Of a stretch of DNA of 64,000 nt, positions 10,101-17,703 are shown piece after piece; the stretch's first letter is position 1; each line of letters opens with the position of its first letter. The notes beneath the pieces are model-generated. The model did no database searches and was not told where the DNA came from. It saw only the letters and a program-made list of their open reading frames with translations. Origin of the DNA: Aggregicoccus sp. 17bor-14. Lineage in GTDB: Bacteria > Myxococcota > Myxococcia > Myxococcales > Myxococcaceae. Both the position numbers and the translations under genes were made by a program. Location of the stretch: positions 55,695-119,694 of the forward strand of contig NZ_VJZZ01000009.1 in the NCBI RefSeq assembly GCF_009659535.1, given 5' to 3'.

Positions 10101-10374
10101 TGATGGTGGAGGTGCCGTCGTTGCCGCTGGAGGAGCTCATGTAGCGCATGCCCTCCACGCCGTTGAGCTCCTGCTCGAGCGGGATGGTGACGGCGCTCTC
10201 CACCACGTCCGAGCTCGCGCCCACGTAGGTGCTCGTCACCGTCACCGTGGGCGGGGCGAGGTCCGGGTACTGCGCGATGGACAGCGTGGGGATGGCCACG
10301 AGCCCGGCGAGCAGCACCACGATGGAGCACACGGCCGCGAAGATGGGCCGGCGGATGAAGAATTCGACGAACAC
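7198..10374 (-). CDS. RND efflux transporter, AcrB-like (HAE1 family) inner-membrane pump
   Basis: 1058 residues, the usual size for an AcrB/MexB trimeric pump. It begins VFVEFFIRRPIFAAVCS and has the first helix, a large periplasmic loop, helices 2-6, a second large loop and helices 8-12. The proton-relay pair is present in TM4 (GLVVDDAIVVIENIER), and GVEGMRYMSSSSGNDG matches the porter-domain signature. It would use the proton gradient to export drugs, dyes or solvents. I chose GTG 10374, 11 nt after a GAGGA site that overlaps the stop of the adaptor gene; the longer open frame to 10443 only repeats adaptor sequence in another frame. It is the last gene of the tolC-like, adaptor, pump operon. 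Confidence 0.95.
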   Translation of the reverse strand: MFVEFFIRRPIFAAVCSIVVLLAGLVAIPTLSIAQYPDLAPPTVTVTSTYVGASSDVVESAVTIPLEQELNGVEGMRYMSSSSGNDGTSTITLTFEPTRDVDIAAVDVQNRVGRAAARMPAQVNQAGIVVNKASTQLLLSMGLFSEDNRYDASFLSNYADVNLRDALKRVKGVGEVRIFGERKFSMRLWLDPTQLARRKLTAQDVTRALQEQNLQVAAGQVGQPPSDKDQPYQIAVRARGRLAEPEEFADMVVQRSADGRVVRLRDVGRVELGAENYSSLLRFSGRTGVGIGIFQLPTANALDVRDAVLKEMDRLSKDFPPGLTYRPATDTTLAVRASIDEVVKTLVEAIALVILVIFLFLHGWRSVLITALTLPVSLVGTFAFVKAFGFGINTLTLFGLTLATGLVVDDAIVVIENIERIMHERKLSALQAAREGMKEVAGAVIAISIVLIAVFLPVAFFPGITGSIYRQFALTIAASVAISTFCALTLTPALSALLLKEPEHGKQKWVFFRKMDQLLDWTRDRYAASLKRLLKHPVLLIGAFLLLIGGTVLLFRVVPTGFIPEEDQGYLIVSVQGPEGTSLAQTDKTMAQVEAILRAQPEVVGMFAVGGTSPQGSGPNTAQVFAMLKPWDEREGAEHTVSAVVERLRAPLGSLGAARALPLQPPAIRGVGSTGGFQFIVEDRSGTRSLDELSAGANALIGAAADEPKLRGVFTSFSAATPLLDVEVDRQKAKSLGVPMDQVFGTLQIFMGSQYVNDFNYAARTYRVYVQAEQQFRDAPSDISSFYVRSDSGDMIPLEALVKVRPTTSAQTIRHYNLFRSVEVNGQASPGTSSGEAISAMEGLTSKLPEGMAGEWTGVSLDQKESGGQTLVIFAMGIVFVFLVLAAQYESFVLPFVIILSVPLAILGALGLQGLRGLPNDVFCQVGLVMLVGLASKNAILIVEFAEHLRAQGKGALDAVIEAASVRLRPILMTSIAFLLGVVPLMLAKGAGSGARNSLGTTVFGGMLVSTVVNLVFIPTLYVAVQRLRRAPRHAAERSEPHGGTPPPAHPPQPEPGH

Positions 10375-10384
10375 TTGTGAGTCC

Positions 10385-11548
10385 TCAGTTCCCGCCCGCG
10401 CCGGGCGTCCCGCTGCCGCCGTTGCCGCTCCCACCGCCCGCATCCGGGCCGCGCTGGGCCTCGGCCTGCGGGGGAGGAGCCACCGGCTTGGGCTTGATGG
10501 CTGCGCCGTCCCTCAGGCTCTGCAGGCTGGACACCGCGATGCGGTCTCCGGGCGCGAGCCCCTTCTCCACCACGAAGGAGGAGGTCCCCAGGGGGCCCAG
10601 GGTGATGGGCTTGCGCGACACCGTGGTCTTGCCGTCCTTGTCCGCCACCGCCAGCACGAAGGCCTGGCCGCTCTGGCGGATCACCGCGAGCGCCGGCACC
10701 TGCAGCGCCTGGCGCACGCCGTAGACGATGCGCGCGCGCACCTGCTCGCTGGGGCGCAGGCCGAGGGTGTTGCGGAACACCGCCTTCACGTCCACCAGCT
10801 GGGTGCGCGGGTCCGCGAGCGGCGCGACGAAGTACACGCTGGTGCGCACCAGCACGTTCCCCTCGCTGTCCAGCAGCTCCACCGGCGTGTCCACGCGGAT
10901 GGCGCGCGCGCGCTCGGTGGGCACCGCGATGCTCGCCTCGAGCACGTCCGCCTGGGCGATGCTGGTGGTCACGGTCTGCGTGGTGGCGAAGTCGCCCAGG
11001 CGCACCAGCACGTCACCCACCGTGCCGGCAAAGGGCGCCTTGAGCACGGTGTAGGCCACCTGCACCGCGCGCTCGGACACGTTCGCGCTCGCGCTGCTCA
11101 CCGCCGCCTCCGCAGCGTCCGCAGCCGAGCGCGCGCGCTCGAGCTCCTGCGCGCTCACCAGGCCCTCCTTGTAGAGCGCCTCGGTGCGGGTGCGCGTCTG
11201 GCGCGCGAGCTCCAGGTTCGCCGCGGCCGAGCGCGACTGCGCCTGCGCGCTGCCCAGCGCGGCCGTGGTCTGGCGCGCGTCCAGCTCGATGAGCGGAGCG
11301 CCCGCCTCCACCTTCTGGCCGGGGCGCACGAGGATCTTGCGCACGTAGCCGGCCGTCTGCGGCTGGATGGTCACGTTCTGGCGGCTCACCAGCGTGGCGA
11401 GGTACTCGCCCGTGTCCCGCACCTCGGAGGGCTGCAGCTGCACCACCTCCGTCTCGCGCGGGGGCGGCGCCTTGGGCGCCTCCTTCTTCGCGCAGGCGCT
11501 CAGCCCCAAGGTCAGCGCCACCGCGCCCACGAGTCTCACCAGTTGCAC
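10385..11548 (-). CDS. RND efflux adaptor (membrane fusion) lipoprotein
   Basis: 387 residues. The signal ends in the lipobox LTLGLSAC, so the protein is likely lipid-anchored in the periplasm. A lipoyl/barrel-sandwich half (AGYVRKILVRPGQKVEAGAPL), an alpha-helical hairpin (about residues 95-160), the second lipoyl half (VLKAPFAGTVGDVLVRLGDF), a beta-barrel and a membrane-proximal domain follow in the normal order. It bridges the pump and the outer-membrane channel. The start is GTG 11548 with GGAGG 6 nt upstream, so it overlaps the end of the TolC-like gene by 13 nt. The C-terminus is an Ala/Gly/Pro-rich tail. Its stop is 10 nt before the pump start. Confidence 0.93.
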   Translation of the reverse strand: MQLVRLVGAVALTLGLSACAKKEAPKAPPPRETEVVQLQPSEVRDTGEYLATLVSRQNVTIQPQTAGYVRKILVRPGQKVEAGAPLIELDARQTTAALGSAQAQSRSAAANLELARQTRTRTEALYKEGLVSAQELERARSAADAAEAAVSSASANVSERAVQVAYTVLKAPFAGTVGDVLVRLGDFATTQTVTTSIAQADVLEASIAVPTERARAIRVDTPVELLDSEGNVLVRTSVYFVAPLADPRTQLVDVKAVFRNTLGLRPSEQVRARIVYGVRQALQVPALAVIRQSGQAFVLAVADKDGKTTVSRKPITLGPLGTSSFVVEKGLAPGDRIAVSSLQSLRDGAAIKPKPVAPPPQAEAQRGPDAGGGSGNGGSGTPGAGGN

Positions 11549-13035
11549 GTTGCCTCCGTCAGCACTGCATCGAGCCGCGCCTGGACGAGCTCGAACTCGC
11601 GCGTCGCGAGTGTGATGTCTGCCTGCCGCAGGGCGGCGGCCGTCTGCACCAGCTCCAGGCTGCTGGCACGGCCAATCTCGAAGGAGCGGCGGGTGAGCTG
11701 ATCCGTCCGCTCGGCGAGCGCGCGGGCCTCGCGCGCGCTCTTCAGGAGGCTCTCCGCCACGGCGACGCCGCGCCGCGCGCGCGCCACCTCGAAGGACACC
11801 TGGCGCCGCGTGCTCTCGAGGCTCTCGGCCGCCTGCGTCTCGAGGCCGGCGCGCTCGCGCACCAGGCCCGCGCGCGCTCCGCCCTCCCAGATGGGCACGC
11901 TGAGCACCGCGGCGATGTTCCAGGTGGCCACGCGGCCGAAGCCCGGGTCCGCGGTGTAGCCGAAGAGGCTGCTGGTGAGGCCCAGGGTGGGCAGGTAGCC
12001 GGCGCGCGCCTGGCTCCTGCTCGCGCGCGCAGAGTCGAGGTTCTCGCGCGCGGCGACCAGGTCCTGGCGCTCGGCGGGAGAGGACAGCGGGCTGCACTGC
12101 CCGCGCGCCTGCTGCTCGAGCCCCTGCAGCGCGAAGGCGGGCTGCACGCCCACCTGCTCGTCGAAGCCCAGCGCGAGCCCCAGCGCCTCGCGGGTGCGCA
12201 GCACCTGCTCGTCTCCGGAGATGAGGGTGCCGCGCGCGACCTCGACGTCCTGGCGCACGCGCACCACGTCCAGCTGCGTCGCGGCGCCCAGCTGCGCGGT
12301 GCGCTCGGTGAGCTGCGCGCGCTCCAGCGCCTGGCGCAGCCCCAGCCGGTTGAGCTCCGCCACGCGCTCGGCCGCCACCACGGCGACGAGGCTGCGCGCG
12401 AGCCCCTGGGTGAGGCGGCGGCGCACGTCCCCGAGGCTCGCGGTGGCGCTGCGCTGGGCGGCCGAGGCCGAGCTCACCCCGCGCCAGCCGCCCACGTCCA
12501 CCAGCGACTGGCTGAGGGACACGGTGGCGGTGCCGGTGGGCGCGGTGGGCGTGCGGCCGCCGGTCCCCGTGCCCACGCCCACGCCGGTGCCCGTGTTGTT
12601 GCCGGTGCCCAGGGTGGGGTTGTCCGGATGCAGCAGGTCCGAGGCCACGCCCGCGGTGAGCCGCGCGTTGGGCAGCAGCGGCGCGAGCGCCTGCTGCCAG
12701 CGGCCCTGCGCCCGCTCCACGCCCGCCTGCGCCGAGCGCTCGTCCGTGGAGCGCTCGCGCAGCAGCCCCAGCGCCTCCTCCCAGCGCGCCACCTGGCGCG
12801 GGGCGGGCGGGAGCGGGGCGAGCATCGGGTCGCTCACCTGGGGCTGGAAGGGGGTGGGGGCCGCGAGCGGGGCGTCCTCCGAAGGCTTCTGGGCGGCAGG
12901 CTTCTGGGCCGGGTCGGAGGCGGGGGCCTGGGCCTGGGGCGCAGCCGGGGCCGGCGGGGCCGCGCGCGCGGCCGGCGCGGCGCTCAGCAGCAGGGCGGTG
13001 GCGAGGGCGGGAGTGAGCACGGGAGGGCGGGGCAC
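11536..13035 (-). CDS. TolC-family outer-membrane efflux protein
   Basis: About 499 residues with a signal peptide (VLTPALATALLLSAAPAARA) and a Pro/Ala-rich linker up to residue 65. Two long repeated alpha-helical/beta segments typical of OEP domains follow; for example GRWQQALAPLLPNARLTAG and GYLPTLGLTSSLFG are the paired strand motifs. It would form the trimeric outer-membrane channel for the adjoining RND pump. GTG 13035 is preferred; an ATG at 13104 lies in the regulatory palindrome and would overlap the MarR start region. First gene of the efflux operon, read divergently from the MarR gene. Confidence 0.92.
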   Translation of the reverse strand: MPRPPVLTPALATALLLSAAPAARAAPPAPAAPQAQAPASDPAQKPAAQKPSEDAPLAAPTPFQPQVSDPMLAPLPPAPRQVARWEEALGLLRERSTDERSAQAGVERAQGRWQQALAPLLPNARLTAGVASDLLHPDNPTLGTGNNTGTGVGVGTGTGGRTPTAPTGTATVSLSQSLVDVGGWRGVSSASAAQRSATASLGDVRRRLTQGLARSLVAVVAAERVAELNRLGLRQALERAQLTERTAQLGAATQLDVVRVRQDVEVARGTLISGDEQVLRTREALGLALGFDEQVGVQPAFALQGLEQQARGQCSPLSSPAERQDLVAARENLDSARASRSQARAGYLPTLGLTSSLFGYTADPGFGRVATWNIAAVLSVPIWEGGARAGLVRERAGLETQAAESLESTRRQVSFEVARARRGVAVAESLLKSAREARALAERTDQLTRRSFEIGRASSLELVQTAAALRQADITLATREFELVQARLDAVLTEATCNW

Positions 13036-13060
13036 GGTCAGTTGGACTCCAGGAGGTGGA

Positions 13061-13103
13061 TGCCTGTACTTGACAACTGTTGCCAACGTCAAGCATGTAG
13101 GCA
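13061..13103. promoter_or_regulatory. Palindromic operator candidate for the MarR regulator with embedded promoters
   Basis: TGCCTGTACTTGAC (13061-13074) is mirrored by GTCAAGCATGTAGGCA (13088-13103), an imperfect inverted repeat whose core is CTTGAC-N13-GTCAAG. The centre contains AACTGTT and GTTGCCAAC, two smaller palindromes. TTGACA at 13070-13075 could be a -35 for the MarR gene, and TTGACG with GTACAG 17 nt away on the minus strand a promoter for the efflux operon. A MarR dimer bound here would block both. Confidence 0.6.
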
Positions 13104-13106
13104 TGA

Positions 13107-13562
13107 ATGACCCTCGCCGAACAGGTGGCCTCGGTGCGCCGCACGCTCCAGCGGGTGCTCACCCGTCATCTCGCCCATAAGACGCCGCGTTCCTTCCTCG
13201 AGCTGCGGGCGCTCAAGGCGATCGAGCACGAGGACATCCGCACCCAGGTCGCGCTCGCGGACCGGCTCCTGGTGGATACGGCCGGGGTGAGCCGGATGGT
13301 TGCGAAGCTCGAGCAGGAGGGGCTGCTCGAGCGTCAGCCAGGCGACGACCGGCGCTGCGTGCGCCTCGAGCTCACGGCAACCGGGCGGGCGCAGGCCCAG
13401 GTGCTGCTCGACGAGCTGCAGAGCCTGGATGCCCAGGTGCGCCGCCACCTCTCGGAGCGCGAGGTGGAGACGCTCGGACGGCTGCTCGCGAAGCTGCACG
13501 TGGGGCTCAACGCGCTCGCCGAAGAGGCCCGCCGCCCGGGCACCCCGCGCGGCGAGGCCTAG
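13107..13562 (+). CDS. MarR-family transcriptional regulator
   Basis: 151 residues with a winged helix-turn-helix: helix LADRLLVDTAGVSRMVAKLEQEGLLERQ is the recognition part and DDRRCVRLELTATGR the wing, including the conserved DxR motif. Long terminal helices form the dimer interface. MarR proteins usually repress their own and a divergent operon and release DNA when they bind phenolic or oxidising ligands. The divergent neighbour is the RND efflux operon, so control of that operon is the natural inference. The start ATG 13107 overlaps an out-of-frame ATG at 13103; GTAGG just upstream is a weak ribosome site. Confidence 0.93.
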   Translation: MTLAEQVASVRRTLQRVLTRHLAHKTPRSFLELRALKAIEHEDIRTQVALADRLLVDTAGVSRMVAKLEQEGLLERQPGDDRRCVRLELTATGRAQAQVLLDELQSLDAQVRRHLSEREVETLGRLLAKLHVGLNALAEEARRPGTPRGEA

Positions 13563-13565
13563 GCG

Positions 13566-14213
13566 CTACATCCGCTCGTCGATGGCGCGGTTGCTCATCT
13601 CGTCCGCGAGCGCGTTCTGCTCGCGCGGCACGTGCACCAGCTTCACCTTCGCGAAGCCCTTCAGCAGCCGCACCGCCTCGTCGAAGAGCGGGCGCAGGGT
13701 GGGGCTCTTCACCTGGTAGCGGCCGCCCAGCTGGCGGATCATCAGCTCGCTGTCCGCGTACACGTCCACCTCGCGCGCCCCCAGCTCGCGCGCGTGCTTC
13801 AGGCCGATGATGAGGCCCATGTACTCGGCGTAGTTGTTCGTCTGGCGGCCGAGGTACTTGCCCACGCGGGCGAGCACCGTGCCGCCCCCGGCGTCCGTCA
13901 CCACCGCGCCCGCGCCGCTGGGGCCGGGGTTTCCGCGCGCGGCGCCGTCCGAGTAGACGCGCACGCGCCCGAGGGCCGCCCCGTCTGTGGCGGCTGCAGG
14001 TGGTGGCGGAGGAGGTGCAGCAGGCGCGGGCGGGGAGGCGTGCGGGAGCTCGGCCTCTGGCCCACCGGGCTGCTGGGCGAGCGTGTCCGCGAGCTGCTCG
14101 AGCAGCTGCCCGAGGCGCTCGCGGGTGAGGCCGCGGAAGGCCCGGACGGTCTGGGTGAGGGGCTCCTCGCGCGCGATGTGGCGCAGGAGCTCGGCCTCGG
14201 AGGGAAGCGGCAT
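13566..14213 (-). CDS. Ribonuclease HI-family protein
   Basis: 215 residues: a helical N-terminal segment (1-45), a Pro/Ala linker, and an RNase H domain from about residue 80. The four catalytic carboxylates are visible: D in VYSDGAARGNPG, E in NNYAEYMGL, D in YADSELMI and D in QNALADEMSN. This form lacks the basic protrusion of E. coli RnhA and resembles the archaeal/Gram-positive type I group. It would hydrolyse RNA in RNA-DNA hybrids. The N-terminal extension is not a recognised hybrid-binding domain. It is convergent with the MarR gene, which ends 3 nt away, and is followed upstream by the zinc-ribbon gene on the same strand. Confidence 0.92.
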   Translation of the reverse strand: MPLPSEAELLRHIAREEPLTQTVRAFRGLTRERLGQLLEQLADTLAQQPGGPEAELPHASPPAPAAPPPPPPAAATDGAALGRVRVYSDGAARGNPGPSGAGAVVTDAGGGTVLARVGKYLGRQTNNYAEYMGLIIGLKHARELGAREVDVYADSELMIRQLGGRYQVKSPTLRPLFDEAVRLLKGFAKVKLVHVPREQNALADEMSNRAIDERM

Positions 14214-14249
14214 GGGAGGAGGAGGGCTCTCGAGAGCGCTCCCGCGCGC

Positions 14250-14975
14250 CTAGCTGGCGGCGGGCGCCTCGAGCGCCTCGACGGCGTAGATGATGCGGTG
14301 GCAGGAGGGGCACACGTCGGTGCCCAGGCCGGTGCGCAGCTGGTTGTAGAGCTGCGGGGGCACGTTCATGTTGCAGCCCATGCAGGTGCCCGCGACCACG
14401 CCCACCAGCGCCGGCAGCTTCTTCTTCTTCACCGAGTCGTAGCGGCGCAGCAGGTTGGGGTCCACGTTGGCGGCGACGCCGGCGCGGCGGCCCTCGAGCT
14501 CCTTCACCTGGCCCTCGGCGCTGCCCAGCTTCTGGCGGATCTCGCCCATGCGGCCGGCGAGCGAGCCCTGCTTCTGGGCGAACTCGAGCTCCTTGCCCTT
14601 GATGGCCTCGCGCGCGGCGGCGAGCGTCTTGGTCAGCTCCACGAGCTGCTCGGCCATGGTGAGGTTCGCCTTCTTGGCGATGTCGATCTCACGGGCGAGG
14701 GCGCTGTACTCGCGGGTGGAGCGCTGCTCGGCGAGCCGCGCCTCCCACTTCTTCACCTTGTCCTTCTCGTCGGTGATGTTCTGCTCGAGGGCGGCCTTCT
14801 GGCGCTCGATGTCGAGCACCCGGTTGCGCTCTGCCTCGATGGCGCTTCGTGCGGCGCCCAGCTCCCGCTCCAGATCGGCGATCTGCTTGGGGTGGATGTC
14901 CGCAGCCTTCCGGAGCGCGGCGACCTCGAGGTCCACCTTCTGCAGCTCCGCCAGCGCCTTCAGTTTCTCCCGCAA
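14250..14975 (-). CDS. Zinc-ribbon coiled-coil protein (COG1579 type)
   Basis: 241 residues. Residues 1-185 are an almost continuous coiled coil (MREKLKALAELQKVDLEVAALRK onward) and the C-terminus is a C4 zinc ribbon: CMGCNM and CPSCHR. This layout matches the conserved C4-type zinc-ribbon proteins often annotated as possible nucleic-acid-binding proteins; their exact role is unknown. The strong link of this family with RNase H-like genes fits its position next to the RNase HI gene on the same strand, 36 nt away. Start ATG 14975. Confidence 0.88.
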   Translation of the reverse strand: MREKLKALAELQKVDLEVAALRKAADIHPKQIADLERELGAARSAIEAERNRVLDIERQKAALEQNITDEKDKVKKWEARLAEQRSTREYSALAREIDIAKKANLTMAEQLVELTKTLAAAREAIKGKELEFAQKQGSLAGRMGEIRQKLGSAEGQVKELEGRRAGVAANVDPNLLRRYDSVKKKKLPALVGVVAGTCMGCNMNVPPQLYNQLRTGLGTDVCPSCHRIIYAVEALEAPAAS

Positions 14976-15147
14976 GTTGCTGCCTCCCGAGACCCCGCCA
15001 GAGAGGGGGCTCCGACCAGGGGGCCCTCATACCAACAAGGGTGTGCGCGGTCCAACGCCCAAATGCACCCGTGTAAGTCCCGCCCCCCGCTCGCGCTTCT
15101 GGGCCCGATTGCCAGGGCGCGCAGCGGCCGCTACACCGGGCTGCGCC

Positions 15148-15939
<792 letters not shown>

Positions 15940-15945
15940 GGAGGA

Positions 15946-16239
15946 CTAGATGTCCTCGTCGTCCGCAGCGGCGGTCTCGGTCTCCTCGTCGTCGAAGGAG
16001 TCCAGGTCCTCCTCCTCCTCGGCGGCGGCCTCGGGCTCCTCGGCGGGCTCGATGGGCTCGATCACCTTGGGCACCGCCGCGAGCCGGCCGCGCCGACCCT
16101 CGGACGCCGGCTTGAGCGCCGGGCTCTCGCGCTGGTCCGCGCCGCACTTGGGGCAGATCGGGTCCGGCTTCTTCATGTCGTAGAACTTCGTGCTGCACTT
16201 GAAGCACACGAACTTGTTGCCAAGGTCCTTCGCCGGCAT
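15946..16239 (-). CDS. FYDLN-acid family small zinc-binding protein
   Basis: 97 residues. It has the signature CFKCSTKFYDMKKPDPICPKCG, a C4 zinc ribbon with the FYD motif, followed by a long acidic tail of Glu and Asp (EEEEDLDSFDDEETE). This matches the FYDLN-acid family of proteobacteria, whose function is unknown. ATG 16239 (MPAKDLGNKFVCF) is preferred, with AAGGTGG 7 nt upstream; an upstream ATG at 16260 is in frame but lacks a site. It ends 6 nt from the convergent lipoprotein gene. Confidence 0.88.
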   Translation of the reverse strand: MPAKDLGNKFVCFKCSTKFYDMKKPDPICPKCGADQRESPALKPASEGRRGRLAAVPKVIEPIEPAEEPEAAAEEEEDLDSFDDEETETAAADDEDI

Positions 16240-16309
16240 CGGGCCACCTTCGCTGGGCAAGAATGAGAGAAGCGCGCGGCTCTCTAATTGGCGCGTCCGG
16301 CGGAGTCAA

Positions 16310-16343
16310 CCCACCCGGAGCCCCGGTCTGGCCTCCGGGTGGG
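16310..16343. terminator. Perfect 11-bp inverted repeat downstream of the oxygenase-like gene
   Basis: CCCACCCGGAG (16310-16320) and CTCCGGGTGGG (16333-16343) pair exactly over a 12-nt loop. It lies about 45 nt after the stop of the minus-strand oxygenase-like gene and before the FYDLN gene. There is no T-run, so it may be a Rho-assisted or structure-only terminator. Confidence 0.5.
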
Positions 16344-16385
16344 CAAGGAGGCGGAGGGCGCCCCCATGGGGCCCTGCGGCGCCCC

Positions 16386-17279
16386 CTACGGCGGGGTGAG
16401 CGTGGAGAGCTGGCGCGCGTCGAGCCGCTGGGCCCAGCGCGAGACGAAGGAGCGCTGCAGCACCCGCCCCGAGGCAAAGCAGAAGTACGCCTTGCGGCTG
16501 AGGAAGGAGAAGGTCATCGAGTAGCGGTCGCGCCCGGTGGGCGGCGAGGCGCGGTGGAAGCAGCGCGCGGTGTCCGCGAACACCGCCGTGAGGCGCGGGC
16601 CCGTGCAGCGGGTCCACTCGGCCTCCGGCACCACCTCGGGCAGCCGCTCGAGCTTGTGGTCGCTGCTCCAGGTGTAGCGCAGCGTGCGCCGCACGTGGTC
16701 GCTGCGCGGCGCGTCCACCGCCTCGAAGGGGCCCGAGCGGTCGTCCACGTCACTCAGGTAGACGATGATCTTGAGCATCCGGTCGTCCTCGGGGTCCGCG
16801 TGCCACTTGCGCGTCCCCACGCTCAGGCCGTTGGCCACCTCGCGCTTGATGTTCACGCCCAGGTAGTCCACCGGCAGCCCGAGGTAGCGCTCCGCGAGAT
16901 CCAGCAGCGGCTGCTGCAGCCCGAAGGCGAAGGGCTCGGCCGTCTGCACCAGCTCGTCGTCGTCGATCAGCGCGTACGCCGTGCCGGGCGCGAGGGTGCG
17001 CGCGCGCAGCCTCTCCACGTAGCCGTCCGCGGCGCTCAGCGTCGCGTCGAGCGGCAGCCCCAGCTGCGCGAGCGGGCGCTGGGCGAGGCCGCGCTCGCGC
17101 AGCTCCTCGTAGATGCCCTGCATCGTCGGGCTCAGCGCGGGCAGCCGGTGCACGTGGGCTCCGCGCGCGAGCTGGTGATCGAGCTGGTAGAGGTTCTCGA
17201 CGTAGGGGACGCGGCGCAACCGGCGCTCGACTGCCTGGCGCAGGCGGGAGCCGAAGGTTTCCTGCAGGTCGTACGGCAT
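16386..17279 (-). CDS. 2-oxoglutarate/Fe(II) oxygenase-like protein
   Basis: 297 residues, soluble, no signal. The iron-binding facial triad of 2OG oxygenases is suggested by KWHADPEDDR (HxD) and CFHRASPPTGRDRYSM (distal His followed by Arg), with double-stranded-helix strands MLKIIVYLSDVDDRSGPF and LTAVFADTARC between them. This is the layout of phytanoyl-CoA-dioxygenase-like proteins. The substrate is not evident. Start ATG 17279; no operon partner. Confidence 0.65.
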   Translation of the reverse strand: MPYDLQETFGSRLRQAVERRLRRVPYVENLYQLDHQLARGAHVHRLPALSPTMQGIYEELRERGLAQRPLAQLGLPLDATLSAADGYVERLRARTLAPGTAYALIDDDELVQTAEPFAFGLQQPLLDLAERYLGLPVDYLGVNIKREVANGLSVGTRKWHADPEDDRMLKIIVYLSDVDDRSGPFEAVDAPRSDHVRRTLRYTWSSDHKLERLPEVVPEAEWTRCTGPRLTAVFADTARCFHRASPPTGRDRYSMTFSFLSRKAYFCFASGRVLQRSFVSRWAQRLDARQLSTLTPP

Positions 17280-17388
17280 GTGTGGGGTCCCCCCCTCCAG
17301 AGGTGATGCTGGGGGAGAACCTTAGGAGGAAATGTAGGTCCCGCCCTCGGGGACTTTCGGACGAGCCGACTGTCCGCTTCTCCTCAGC

Positions 17389-17703
17389 TCAGAGGTCGAA
17401 GCTCCCGGAGGGCGGCGGGGGCTTGCCCTTCTGGGCCCGCGCGCGCGCCTCGCGCACCTCCTCGCGCAGCGCCTCGGTGGCCTCCGCGTCCACCCGCAGC
17501 GTCTCGAGGTCCACGACGTCTCCCTCTCGGGCGCCCTCGGGCAGCTGGGCGCGCGGCACGTGGCGCTCCTCGTCCGGGCCGCCCTCCTCGCCGTGGACGA
17601 GCAGCACGGCGACGTCGCCCTCGAGCCGGTCGATGCTCGCGTGGCGCTCGGGCGCCGGGGCCGCAGCGTGCTTCGGGGGGGCGGTCTTCTTGCGTCGGGT
17701 CAC
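17389..17703 (-). CDS. DUF3006 family protein
   Basis: 104 residues. The core ASIDRLEGDVAVLLVHGEEG...VPRAQLPEGAREGDVVDL matches DUF3006, a small beta-rich domain (binding of Glu-rich strand to hydrophobic core, no known catalysis). The start is GTG 17703, whose GTGA overlaps the TGA stop of the ComEC-like hydrolase by 4 nt, so the two are translationally coupled. DUF3006 genes commonly neighbour ComEC-like metallo-hydrolases in other phyla. The C-terminal half is a charged helix and a Pro-rich tail. Confidence 0.82.
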   Translation of the reverse strand: MTRRKKTAPPKHAAAPAPERHASIDRLEGDVAVLLVHGEEGGPDEERHVPRAQLPEGAREGDVVDLETLRVDAEATEALREEVREARARAQKGKPPPPSGSFDL

